Positions 1 through 8,006 of a DNA stretch of 64,000 bases are shown here, one piece after another. Below the pieces are notes generated by a model. That model was not told the origin of the DNA. It saw nothing but the letters and a program-made list of their open reading frames with translations, and did no database searches. How positions within the stretch are numbered: the stretch's first letter is position 1; the number at the start of each line of letters is the position of its first letter. Made by a program: the position numbers and the translations under genes. Location: assembly GCA_022241785.1 (NCBI GenBank), contig JAKOMP010000010.1, positions 35,142-99,141 on the forward strand. Reading direction: 5' to 3'. Origin of the DNA: Cyanocohniella sp. LLY. GTDB lineage: Bacteria; Cyanobacteriota; Cyanobacteriia; Cyanobacteriales; Nostocaceae.

Positions 1-2
1 GC

Positions 3-1220
3 ATTACTACCCTCAAGTTAACGTTGTTGATTGTAGTCGGTTTAATTGCCAGTAAATTTATCGCCGCATTCTTGGCGAAATTAGTTTATCGCTACAACTG
101 GCAGGAAATGCTGACTATGTGGTCGCTATCGATACCCCAAGTAGGTACAACTTTAGCAGCCGCTTTAGTGGGATATCGAGCTGGGTTACTGCCAATACAA
201 GTATTAAACAGTATTTTTGTTTTAATGCTTGTCACCTCAATCTTAGGTCCATTAATTACCAGTCGCATAGCAGTGGCTTTGACTTCTACACCAGTAACAG
301 AAGTAGTCACCCCAAATTTATCTGACCAGAACACTGGAGTCAAACAAAGTCCGTGGACGATAGTTGTACCTATCTACAATCCGCAAACTCAGCAGTATTT
401 GCTGGAAATAGCGGCTCTATTAGCACAGCAAGCACATGGTCGCATTGTACCGCTAGCGATCGCTACAGCTGCTGCTCACATGGATGCACCACAGTTAGAA
501 GCTTCTCTGGGCCGAAGTGAACGGTTATTGGCCAAAGCCACAGCCCAAAGTCGCCTGCTGGGAATAGAAGCAGAACCATTACTGCGAATTGATGACGCTT
601 TTGCTCCAGGAATTACCAGGGCGGCTCGTGAACAAAAGGCTGGTTTGATTGTCATGGGTTGGGGGAAACGCACTGGTTTAAGGGCGCGTTTATTTGGCAA
701 TGTGATTGATAACGTATTGTGGACAGCTCATTGTCCAGTGGCGGTGACACGTCTGATGGACTCACCGAAAAAATTTCAACGTATTTTAGTACCATTGGAA
801 AATTTAACAGCATCAACACTGCAACCCATACAATTTGCCCAAATGTTGGCAGAAGCCAATCAAGCCCAAGTGACGGTGCTGAATGTGTGCGATCGCCGCA
901 CTAGTTCTAGTAAAATCGCAGCCAGGCGATCGCATCTCGCCCGATTGGTATCTAAATTAGCTGTGTCCAATCCCCCAGAAGTTCAAATCATCGCTCACGA
1001 AAATGTTGCCCAGGCAATTCTCCAAGCAGCACGATTATATGATTTAGTAGTGTTACCTTTTACACGTAATCGCATAAATCCTAGTGGGTTAGCTATAAGC
1101 GATGTCACAACTCAGTTAGCAGGACAACTTACTTGCTCTATTGTCATGCTCGGTGAACCGCAACACGCCCAAACAGGCATATTACTAACGGGTATTTCCC
1201 CCACGACAGCTGTTGTTTAA
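3..1220 (+). CDS. Cation/proton antiporter (CPA2-like), C-terminal part with two Usp domains, partial
   Basis: The reading frame is open to the first base of the window, so the N-terminus and most membrane helices lie upstream. What remains starts with hydrophobic helices (residues about 10-30 and 50-100 of the visible part, including GPLITS), typical of the end of a Na+/H+ or K+/H+ antiporter transmembrane domain. Two universal-stress-protein-like domains follow (roughly residues 115-245 and 255-385). The first keeps a Usp nucleotide-binding glycine pattern around VMGWGKRTG and LFGNVIDNVL. Antiporters of this layout occur in cyanobacteria and exchange cations for protons across the plasma or thylakoid membrane; the cytosolic Usp tail is presumed regulatory. 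The ion specificity cannot be told. The next gene starts 27 bp downstream. Confidence 0.8.
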   Translation: MTTLKLTLLIVVGLIASKFIAAFLAKLVYRYNWQEMLTMWSLSIPQVGTTLAAALVGYRAGLLPIQVLNSIFVLMLVTSILGPLITSRIAVALTSTPVTEVVTPNLSDQNTGVKQSPWTIVVPIYNPQTQQYLLEIAALLAQQAHGRIVPLAIATAAAHMDAPQLEASLGRSERLLAKATAQSRLLGIEAEPLLRIDDAFAPGITRAAREQKAGLIVMGWGKRTGLRARLFGNVIDNVLWTAHCPVAVTRLMDSPKKFQRILVPLENLTASTLQPIQFAQMLAEANQAQVTVLNVCDRRTSSSKIAARRSHLARLVSKLAVSNPPEVQIIAHENVAQAILQAARLYDLVVLPFTRNRINPSGLAISDVTTQLAGQLTCSIVMLGEPQHAQTGILLTGISPTTAVV

Positions 1221-1247
1221 TTTTTGGAGTTCCCTGGGAAAAATATC

Positions 1248-1820
1248 ATGCTCTCAGAACGATTTACCGCAGCGTTGACATATGCTACCCAACTCCATCA
1301 AAAACAGGTACGGAAAGGTTCAGGGGTTCCCTATATCGCCCACTTGTTAGGTGCTACTAGTATTGCTTTAGAATATGGTGCCAACGAAGATGAAGCGATC
1401 GCCGCCTTGCTTCATGATGCCATTGAAGACCAAGGAGGGGCTGCCACACGAGCAGAAATTCACCACCGTTTTGGAGAAAATGTCACAACCATTGTAGATG
1501 GTTGTACTGATGCCGACACCATACCTAAACCCCCTTGGCGACAACGCAAAGAGACATATATTGCCCACATTGCCACCGCCTCCCCCTCAGTGTTACTGGT
1601 ATCAGCGGCAGATAAACTTTACAACGCCCAATCAATTCTCAAAGATTATCGTTTGCTGGGTGAAACACTGTGGCAACGCTTTCAAGGTGGTAGAGAAGGG
1701 ACGCTGTGGTATTATCGCGCCCTGGTAGATGCTTTTAGCAACAGGGGAAGCACACCGCTAGTGGCAGAATTAGCACGAGTAGTTACAGCCATTGAGTTAC
1801 TGACATCTAATAAAAAATGA
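1248..1820 (+). CDS. HD-domain hydrolase, small (p)ppGpp hydrolase (Mesh1/SpoT-HD)-like
   Basis: This 190-residue protein matches the HD domain of RelA/SpoT enzymes. Visible motifs are the conserved RKGSGVPYIAH near the start, the metal-binding ALLHDAIED (HD pair near residue 55), and ADKLYNAQS, where the second metal-ligand Asp sits. No synthetase or regulatory domain follows, so it is a stand-alone HD protein of small-alarmone-hydrolase size. The ATG at 1248 is preferred; the frame extends to a TTG at 1224, but the family begins close to this Met. Family knowledge suggests Mn-dependent hydrolysis of a nucleotide such as (p)ppGpp; the actual substrate is inferred. It lies 27 bp after the antiporter gene and is probably cotranscribed with it. 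Confidence 0.8.
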   Translation: MLSERFTAALTYATQLHQKQVRKGSGVPYIAHLLGATSIALEYGANEDEAIAALLHDAIEDQGGAATRAEIHHRFGENVTTIVDGCTDADTIPKPPWRQRKETYIAHIATASPSVLLVSAADKLYNAQSILKDYRLLGETLWQRFQGGREGTLWYYRALVDAFSNRGSTPLVAELARVVTAIELLTSNKK

Positions 1821-1854
1821 AGGCTGAAGGCTGAAAAAATTCATCAAAACTCCT

Positions 1855-2160
1855 GGGTTTGAAACCCTGTGCTTCACTTCGACAAAGCTCAGTGACTACT
1901 AGCACGGCTTTGTATGTTTAAGTGCTGGTTTTTAAATGGATATAATCCCAGGAACCAGCAAACCTGTTTAAGTCCCTTCGACCACCGCTAACAACATGTC
2001 TTGTCTGACAACGTCCAACCAATTGGACTTAGAGTGAATCCGAACTAGGGAAGTATTCGGAAGTCTGTAGCAGTTAGCGGCGAGAGTGGTCTATTCAACA
2101 CTTGCGTTGTCCGAATTGGTTCGGTCAATCCCCGTCCTTTTCAAGGCGGGGTAGTTGAAA
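1855..2160 (+). ncRNA. Structured non-coding segment, IS200/IS605-like right end / possible omegaRNA remnant
   Basis: No ORF covers 1821-2218. The stretch is instead rich in complementary segments: GGGTTTGAAACCC (1855-1867), TGCTGGTT near 1923 with AACCAGCA near 1952, CCGCTAAC near 1984 with GTTAGCGG near 2073, GTCCAA/TTGGAC near 2013-2028, CCGAA/TTCGG near 2040-2060 and again near 2111-2124, and a closing CCCCG...CGGGG hairpin near 2130-2152 followed by TTGAAAC. The CCCCGTCC-loop-GGCGGGG hairpin flanked by TCAA/TTGA resembles the right ends of cyanobacterial IS200/IS605 elements, whose terminal region encodes the TnpB guide RNA. No tnpB is present, so this would be a solo or non-autonomous remnant. 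The family assignment is inference from memory of such ends. Confidence 0.4.
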
Positions 2161-2218
2161 CTTCATACTTCATATTTTTTGATGCCAAATTGTCACTATG
2201 AGAACAGTATTTTCTGGG

Positions 2219-3235
2219 CTAGCGGAACATACTACTGACTGAAGTATCTTCGTGGATGCGCCAGATGGTTTCCCCTAACAGATTAGCTACCGAAAGTACC
2301 ACTAATTGGGGAAAGCGATCGCGTTCTGGTATGGGAATCGTATTAGTGACAATGACTTCTTCAAACCAGCCACTGGACAAACGTTCCTTCGCTGGAGGAG
2401 AGAAAACGGCATGAGTTGCACAGGCATATACCTGACTGGCTCCTTCCTCCCGTAGCAAGCGTGCGCCTTCAGTAATTGTGCCGCCTGTATCAATCATGTC
2501 ATCTACCAAAATTGCTGTTTTGCCTTTAACATCACCGATGACATTCAAGACTTCAGCAACATTGTGAGCTTGACGACGTTTATCAATAATGGCCAACGGC
2601 GCATCATTCAGTTTTTTCGCAAAGGCTCTAGCTCTGGCGACACCGCCGACATCGGGCGAAACAACCACAATATCAGACAGTTGTTTACTGGCCAGATAAT
2701 CTAAAATTACTGGTGAACCGTAAACATGGTCAAACGGTATATCGAAATAGCCTTGAATTTGTGCCGAGTGCAAATCCATAGCCAGAACTCGGCTAGCCCC
2801 GGCTTTAGTAATCAGGTTAGCCACTAATTTGGCAGTGATTGACTCTCGCCCTGCCGTTTTGCGATCAGCGCGAGCATAGCCATAATAAGGAATGACTGCG
2901 GTTATCTGTCGTGCAGAAGCCCGACGACAGGCATCAACCATAATCATCAATTCCATTAAATGGTCATTGACGGGTTGACAAGTAGGCTGGATGAGATAAA
3001 CATCACAACCTCTAATAGACTCTTGGATTTGAACGTATAGTTCTCCATCTGCGAATCTTTTGCGAATCATTGGCCCCAAGTCCATGCCCAGATAACGGGC
3101 AACTTCTTGAGACAGTTGGACATTGGCAGAGCCAGAAAATAGCCGCAGGCGATGATTTTCAGTCAATCCCGTGGCTGCTGGTTGCACCTTTAAACTTGCA
3201 GAACTAAGCACAGCAGATCCTCGATGTGCATTCAT
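2219..3235 (-). CDS. prs: Ribose-phosphate pyrophosphokinase (PRPP synthetase)
   Basis: Makes 5-phosphoribosyl-1-pyrophosphate from ribose-5-phosphate and ATP for nucleotide, histidine, tryptophan and NAD synthesis. The 338-residue product covers the whole family: the N-terminal LFSGSAN segment and RFADGE, the ATP-side YYGYARADRK, the DLHSAQIQGYFDIP metal/ribose segment, VVSPDVGGVARA, and the PRPP-binding loop ILVDDMIDTGGT. About 25 residues before the conserved core form an extension, common in cyanobacterial homologues. It reads toward the structured segment at 1855-2160 and is transcribed alone. Confidence 0.97.
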   Translation of the reverse strand: MNAHRGSAVLSSASLKVQPAATGLTENHRLRLFSGSANVQLSQEVARYLGMDLGPMIRKRFADGELYVQIQESIRGCDVYLIQPTCQPVNDHLMELMIMVDACRRASARQITAVIPYYGYARADRKTAGRESITAKLVANLITKAGASRVLAMDLHSAQIQGYFDIPFDHVYGSPVILDYLASKQLSDIVVVSPDVGGVARARAFAKKLNDAPLAIIDKRRQAHNVAEVLNVIGDVKGKTAILVDDMIDTGGTITEGARLLREEGASQVYACATHAVFSPPAKERLSSGWFEEVIVTNTIPIPERDRFPQLVVLSVANLLGETIWRIHEDTSVSSMFR

Positions 3236-4016
3236 GGCAATAGTATCATTAGATAATTAGCAGATTTAACTGAAATAGCCTAAAAAAAACATCTGTAAGT
3301 TTTTTTCAAGCTTTCATAAAAACTTTAAACATTTCTCAATATGATCATTTGTAAGTCATCTTTTAGTCCCTGTGGTAGAAAAACCATTAAATTGATAGCT
3401 GAACTGAAATCAAATGAGCTAGCCCCATAGTTAAATCGATTTAAGCAATCAAAAGCTCGTAAATTTTTGTGGGATAGAGGATTGCAGGCATCTGTTTTAT
3501 TTATAACTGCAAGTCAGCCATTTATGGTTTCATTCATATTTACTGGGATGGAGAAAGTACAAACACTCACGAATAAATTCTTCATGGACAGTTGAATCTT
3601 GGCTGTATATTCTATGATACTAGCTGCAAAATTATAAACTAACCGACTAGGTTTTTGATAGTGAATTACATAAAAAATTCTCAGCCGTGGCAAATTGGTC
3701 TGGCGTGAGATGATATAGCTCAGGGTATACAGTAGTGCTACATGTTGGCGTTGATGTTGATGTAGGGAAAGCTCTTGACGCAAATCGCTACAAAAAACGT
3801 TGAAATTAATCGTCCGTAGGCAGTTGGTTTTGTTGACCGTATATTCCGGCAATTTCTCACACATACTTACGGATGGCAGATTGGAAAAATAGAGTTAAAT
3901 AATTCTTTGAAGACTTAATTAGCACGTACTATTACGGTAGTTCTGATTTTCTCTGCTCAAACTTATCTTGGTAAGTTGCTTCCTCCCTAGTTGCTATTAT
4001 ATTGAATTGATTAATC
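3236..4016. other. Intergenic region between prs and the kinase gene
   Basis: This 781-bp AT-rich spacer separates the divergent prs and kinase genes and must hold both promoters. Apart from one doubtful minus-strand ORF (3514-3864) I see no gene, clear hairpin terminator or array in it. Confidence 0.5.
3514..3864 (-). CDS. Hypothetical protein, doubtful
   Basis: A 116-codon ORF beginning MCEKLPEYTVNKT. It has no motif I recognise, no signal peptide and no clear membrane span. It is His-, Ser- and Leu-rich (LHQHQRQH near the middle) and lies alone in a long AT-rich spacer between divergent genes. The composition does not separate it from chance reading. Listed because it is the only ORF of this length in the spacer; homologues in related genomes would be needed to accept it. 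Confidence 0.25.
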   Translation of the reverse strand: MCEKLPEYTVNKTNCLRTINFNVFCSDLRQELSLHQHQRQHVALLYTLSYIISRQTNLPRLRIFYVIHYQKPSRLVYNFAASIIEYTAKIQLSMKNLFVSVCTFSIPVNMNETING

Positions 4017-5729
4017 ATGCAAGCACCCATTACAGTTGGTTCTATCCTGCAAAACCGTTACCGCATAATTCAAATTCTTGGACAAGGGGGATTTGGTCGA
4101 ACCTATTTGGCAGAAGATCAACGGCGCTTTAACGAACTTTGTGCCATTAAAGAATTGATTCCCTCAACGGAAGCTGACACTTGGGAGAAGGCAAAAGAAC
4201 TGTTCCAGCGAGAGGCTTCTATTTTATATCAAATCGAGCATTCTCAAGTACCGCAATTCCGGGAAAGATTTGAGCAAGACCAACGCTTATTTTTAGTGCA
4301 GGATTATGTTGCAGGTCAAAATTACCGGACTTTGTTAGGTGAGCGCCTAGCTATTGGTCAAACTTTCACCGAAGCAGAAGTATTGCAGTTGATTCGCTCA
4401 TTGCTGCCAGTGTTAGAGCATATTCATAGTCGGGGAATTATTCACCGGGATATCTCACCAGAAAATATTATTTTACGAAATAGCGATACCAAGCCGGTGT
4501 TAATTGACTTTGGAGTAGTGAAGGAATTAGCAACGCGGCTACAATCCCCAGATAGTACAGAACCAATTACCACTGTGGGCAAATTAGGCTATGCTCCCAG
4601 TGAACAAATGCAAGCTGGACAGGCTTATCCTAGTAGTGACTTGTATGCCCTAGCTGTGACAGGGATCGTTTTATTGACTGGGAAAGAACCACCTGATTTA
4701 TTTGATGACACCCAACTAACTTGGAATTGGCAAAGATGGGTCAGAGTAAATCCGCAATTTGCCCATGTTTTAAATCGGATGTTAAATCATCTACCGAGCG
4801 ATCGCTATGCTAGTGCTGTTGATGTCGCTCAAGCATTGCAAGTTATAGACCAACCCAGTATACCAACGCCTGAAGTCTCCAACATCCAAACAATTGCTGT
4901 GGGTCGTCGTCCAGACCTAGTCTCACCCCCAGGTTCACCCCATAAACCTGATCCTGTAATTCCCCGCAGTCGCTCTAACTCAGTTTTAGATAATCCATTA
5001 GCATTGGGGGCTATTGGTAGCGCCGTCGTGATTTTAGCAGGAGTCGGTTCTTGGGCATTGGTAAGTTCTATTCGTAATCAGTCAGATGCACAACCAGACC
5101 AAACACCACCACAAACTTTTCCTTCTCCAGTGGTGACTGGCGGGGAAACATTTTCTCCTACGCCTGAACCTACACCTACGGTTGAGCAACCAGATGAACC
5201 AGTAATCTTGAGTAGACGCTTGACATTTGGCCCCACCAATAGCACCGTTGTGGATGATACTATCAAAGCCAATCAAATCATCCAGTACAGCTTTTCTGGG
5301 CAAGTAGGAGATACATTAACGGCATTTATTGAGCAAGGAAATGGCATTTTATTAACAGTTTTAAATGCCAATCAACAACCGATTGATCCTAATGCCCAGC
5401 AAGTAACGAGCTATGAAGGAATATTGCCGGATACTGGTAGATATATCATTCAGTTAACTCTGGTTCCAGAAATTACTGACAGCGATTACAGTCTCAATGT
5501 GGCATTAGAAAACCCAGTTATCCCCACACCAACGCCCATAGAAACGCCCATAGAAACGCCGACACCTACCCAAACCCCAATTCCTATTCCCGTCCCCATA
5601 CCCACAGAAACACCTACACCCACAACACCTACCCAAACCCCAATTCCCACCCCTACACCACCACCAATACCTCAACCCGACTTTGACGGAGTAAATAACA
5701 CGCCTACAGATAGCACACCACAACTTTAA
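4017..5729 (+). CDS. Membrane-anchored Ser/Thr protein kinase with extracytoplasmic Pro/Thr-rich tail
   Basis: Hanks-type kinase of 570 residues. The domain at about 14-275 has the glycine loop GQGGFGRTY (22-30), the ATP-anchoring Lys45 in AIKEL, the catalytic loop HRDISPEN (143-150) and DFG (164-166), so it looks active. A basic Pro-rich linker (280-325) leads to one membrane helix (about 327-351). The outside part holds a small beta-rich domain (about 398-500), similar in style to bacterial pre-peptidase C-terminal domains, and ends in a low-complexity tail of TPTP/PIPTP repeats (about 503-555). The likely role is signalling from the periplasm or cell wall; ligand and substrates are unknown. 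The next gene, 78 bp on, encodes a small exported protein. Confidence 0.93.
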   Translation: MQAPITVGSILQNRYRIIQILGQGGFGRTYLAEDQRRFNELCAIKELIPSTEADTWEKAKELFQREASILYQIEHSQVPQFRERFEQDQRLFLVQDYVAGQNYRTLLGERLAIGQTFTEAEVLQLIRSLLPVLEHIHSRGIIHRDISPENIILRNSDTKPVLIDFGVVKELATRLQSPDSTEPITTVGKLGYAPSEQMQAGQAYPSSDLYALAVTGIVLLTGKEPPDLFDDTQLTWNWQRWVRVNPQFAHVLNRMLNHLPSDRYASAVDVAQALQVIDQPSIPTPEVSNIQTIAVGRRPDLVSPPGSPHKPDPVIPRSRSNSVLDNPLALGAIGSAVVILAGVGSWALVSSIRNQSDAQPDQTPPQTFPSPVVTGGETFSPTPEPTPTVEQPDEPVILSRRLTFGPTNSTVVDDTIKANQIIQYSFSGQVGDTLTAFIEQGNGILLTVLNANQQPIDPNAQQVTSYEGILPDTGRYIIQLTLVPEITDSDYSLNVALENPVIPTPTPIETPIETPTPTQTPIPIPVPIPTETPTPTTPTQTPIPTPTPPPIPQPDFDGVNNTPTDSTPQL

Positions 5730-5806
5730 TATTCCATTTCATCAGGAATTAGTTAATTTAGGATTGAAGTTGAGGAATAGGACTATAGAAGCTTGGAGGC
5801 TACTTG

Positions 5807-6298
5807 ATGAAGTACCGTCGCCCCTGGCATAATTTTCGAGGTAGTTGGCTTTTAGCTTTAATGAGTGTGGTTATTGCTACACCTGCAATAGCAGAGTCAT
5901 CACATTTTGGTAAATTTACCTTGTCACCAGGTTTTGATCCGTCCACAGGAATAGTTCAAGGACAAACAGGTGGTGCTTACTCCTTATCTGGTATTAGTAG
6001 ACGCGATCGCGATCGCAATCTTTGTATTGGTTTTGGCGACCCCCAACCAGATCACATTTTGGTTTTAGAAGAAAACTTTGATCAACTCACAGTACTAGTT
6101 AACAGCCGTGGTAATGACACCACCTTACTTATCCAAGGCCCAGACAATAAAACAATTCGTTGCGGCAATGGTAGTCAGACCAGTAAAGATGCCAGCCTTA
6201 CAGACAAAAACTGGACAGCTGGTAACTATAGTATTTGGGTAGGTACCTTTCATCCCAGGATGAGGCATAACTACACTCTTACGGTGCAAGAAAACTAG
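5807..6298 (+). CDS. Small exported protein of unknown function
   Basis: Encodes 163 residues with a Sec-type signal peptide: basic start, hydrophobic LLALMSVVIAT and a likely AIA-ES cleavage site near residue 30. The mature part is Gly/Asn/Asp-rich and predicted mostly beta, with two Cys (in RNLCIGFG and IRCGNG) that could form a disulfide, and motifs such as LVNSRGNDTTLLIQGPDN and YSIWVGTF. The ATG at 5807 is chosen over TTG 5804 because a GGAGG at 5795-5799 is correctly spaced. It resembles the outside domain of the kinase just upstream in its GNYSIWVGT/GRYIIQLT ending strand, so both may be pre-peptidase-like folds; this is inference. Confidence 0.8.
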   Translation: MKYRRPWHNFRGSWLLALMSVVIATPAIAESSHFGKFTLSPGFDPSTGIVQGQTGGAYSLSGISRRDRDRNLCIGFGDPQPDHILVLEENFDQLTVLVNSRGNDTTLLIQGPDNKTIRCGNGSQTSKDASLTDKNWTAGNYSIWVGTFHPRMRHNYTLTVQEN

Positions 6299-6311
6299 GA
6301 CAAGGGTATAA

Positions 6312-6375
6312 GGGGACAAGGAGACAAGGGGACAAGGGGACAAGGGGACCAGGAGACCAGGAGACCAGGAGACAA
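6312..6375 (+). repeat. Octamer short tandem repeat (GGGGACAA family)
   Basis: Eight imperfect 8-bp units, mainly GGGGACAA, GGAGACAA and GGAGACCA, in a row immediately after the stop of the exported protein. A C-rich tract follows after the motif AATACTTCCTGAT (6383-6395). The same octamer occurs in reverse complement at 36174-36221. Such arrays are characteristic of heterocystous cyanobacterial intergenic DNA. Confidence 0.85.
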
Positions 6376-6486
6376 GAAAGAAAATACTTCCTGATGTCCC
6401 ATTTCCCCCTCCCTAATTTCCAGAGTTGACACCAGGGACGATACTATGGGAGAGTAGCTCGTTTTGCTTTCCGAGGGTACTATCTC

Positions 6487-7248
6487 GTGCTATCTACACT
6501 ACGTGCTGATTTTCGCATCATATTTGAACGTGACCCTGCTGCCCGTAACTGGTTGGAGGTCTTGTTTTGTTACCCAGGTTTGCAAGCCCTGCTGTTCCAT
6601 CGGCTGGCTCACTGGCTGCATCATGTTGGTCTTCCCTTTATCCCCCGCTTAATTTCTCATATCAGTCGGTTTCTCACGGGAATAGAAATTCACCCAGGCG
6701 CAACTATTGGGCAGGGTGTATTTATTGACCACGGTATGGGAGTGGTAATTGGAGAAACTGCGATCATCGGAAATTATGCCCTGATTTACCAAGGTGTCAC
6801 CCTGGGAGGAACGGGTAAAGAAACTGGCAAGCGCCACCCCACTGTGGGCGAGAATGTTGTAGTTGGGGCTGGTGCTAAAGTGCTGGGCAATATTCAAATT
6901 GGTAATAATGTTCGCATTGGTGCTGGTTCAGTTGTTTTGCGGGATGTGCCTTCTGATTGCACAGTGGTAGGTGTACCTGGTCGCATTGTCTATCGTTCTG
7001 GAGCGCGAGTAGGCCCCCTAGAACACAACAACTTACCTGATTCAGAAGCTGAAGTAATTCGCGCCTTAGTTGATCGCATTGAATCTCTGGAACAACAAAT
7101 AGAAAATCTTCAGCAGCAATCTTCTACAAAGCCCCAAGTTTTGTCCGTATCTTTAATCTCTCACGAAGGCGAATTACCAAAGGATATTCCTCTGTGTAGC
7201 CTCAGAGATAAGGCAATTCAACAATTTTTGGACGGAGCAGGGATTTAG
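6487..7248 (+). CDS. cysE: Serine O-acetyltransferase
   Basis: Acetylates L-serine with acetyl-CoA to O-acetylserine, the first committed step of cysteine synthesis. The 253-residue product starts with the conserved [10 protein letters not shown] / HRLAHWL helical domain and continues with left-handed parallel beta-helix hexapeptide repeats (about residues 60-175), including [17 protein letters not shown] and GVTLGGTG, which carry the catalytic His/Asp region. The C-terminal 70 residues include a predicted coiled coil around [14 protein letters not shown], as in other cyanobacterial CysE proteins. Start: GTG at 6487, which gives the usual [14 protein letters not shown]-terminus; no ATG is better placed. 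Confidence 0.95.
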   Translation: MLSTLRADFRIIFERDPAARNWLEVLFCYPGLQALLFHRLAHWLHHVGLPFIPRLISHISRFLTGIEIHPGATIGQGVFIDHGMGVVIGETAIIGNYALIYQGVTLGGTGKETGKRHPTVGENVVVGAGAKVLGNIQIGNNVRIGAGSVVLRDVPSDCTVVGVPGRIVYRSGARVGPLEHNNLPDSEAEVIRALVDRIESLEQQIENLQQQSSTKPQVLSVSLISHEGELPKDIPLCSLRDKAIQQFLDGAGI

Positions 7249-7352
7249 TGAAATCTGGGGAGATAAGGAGGATGAAAAACAAGGATGTTGATACTTAACG
7301 AAAGCCTTTCTCCCCTGCCCCCTGCCCCCGTACCCTTCGGGAAGCTACGCTA

Positions 7353-7377
7353 ACGGCTGACGCTCACGGCGAAGCCT
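7353..7377 (+). repeat. 25-bp dispersed repeat, copy 1
   Basis: The 25 bases starting ACGGCTGACG and ending CGAAGCCT recur exactly at 32611-32635. Both copies sit in C-rich intergenic DNA between genes. The size fits the short dispersed repeats (about 21-27 bp) described for Nostoc-type genomes. Confidence 0.8.
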
Positions 7378-7409
7378 GCTCTCCTGCCTCTTCTTCCCAG
7401 TCCCCAGTC

Positions 7410-7994
7410 TTACGGATTAACTTCCTGACTACACCACTCTTGTTGCTCATCGCGGCTGTAAATTCGGCGGTTTTGTGGTTCACCGCGCAATTCTAAGTGA
7501 TCTACTTGCACTGGATCGAGTAGTAGTAAACAAAAATTTGCCACTGGCTGACGAGGATCTGGTGGTGCTGGCTCGAAGGCTGCTGGTTCATCAACTCTCG
7601 GTTGACTGGGATGGGGCCAAGCAAATTGTAATCGGGCGGCATCACTCAGTTCTTGCCACATGTTGGCGCGGGCTGGCTGTAGGGTAAGTTGAGATTCATT
7701 ATCTCCTACCAACGTTAAGCTGCCAGAAATGCGAAATTGTTCTCGCGTCTTGGGGAAGTACCAGCAAATTTCTGCCCAAGGTTGTTGTTGGATTTGGTCA
7801 ACTTTATCACTACGGGCATCAGTAATAAATTTTAACTGGTTAGTATCTTCTAAAAAGCCACGGAAGACTACTGTCCGATTAGCAGGGTGGCCGTTTTCCT
7901 TGACTGTTGCTAACTGTAAATAACGAGAGTATACCAAACTACGGTTGCGATGAAGGGCACGGGCGATCGCGCTTCGCCAAGGAGCAATGGACAT
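7410..7994 (-). CDS. PPOX-class FMN-binding flavoprotein (pyridoxamine-phosphate-oxidase-like, Alr4036 type)
   Basis: A 194-residue split-barrel protein of the pyridoxamine 5'-phosphate oxidase superfamily. Visible are the N-terminal WRSAIARALHRNRSL, the ATVKENGHPANRTVVFRGF strand pair lining the FMN site, ITDARSDKVDQI, EICWYFPKTREQFRISG, and a C-terminal region LLLDPVQVDHLELRG. It is close to the cyanobacterial Alr4036/Npun_F5749 type rather than a true PdxH, so FMN binding is likely but the reaction is unknown. It lies just downstream of the Lhr-like helicase gene on the same strand (12 bp between stop and start), which suggests cotranscription with the M20 and helicase genes. Confidence 0.85.
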   Translation of the reverse strand: MSIAPWRSAIARALHRNRSLVYSRYLQLATVKENGHPANRTVVFRGFLEDTNQLKFITDARSDKVDQIQQQPWAEICWYFPKTREQFRISGSLTLVGDNESQLTLQPARANMWQELSDAARLQFAWPHPSQPRVDEPAAFEPAPPDPRQPVANFCLLLLDPVQVDHLELRGEPQNRRIYSRDEQQEWCSQEVNP

Positions 7995-8006
7995 TATTTT
8001 AATTGC

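Noticed and set aside
2105..2145. T-arm-like GGTTCGGTCAATCC, considered as a tRNA gene
   Set aside because: No acceptor stem, anticodon arm or CCA-side pairing fits around it; the flanking hairpins suit an IS605-like end better.
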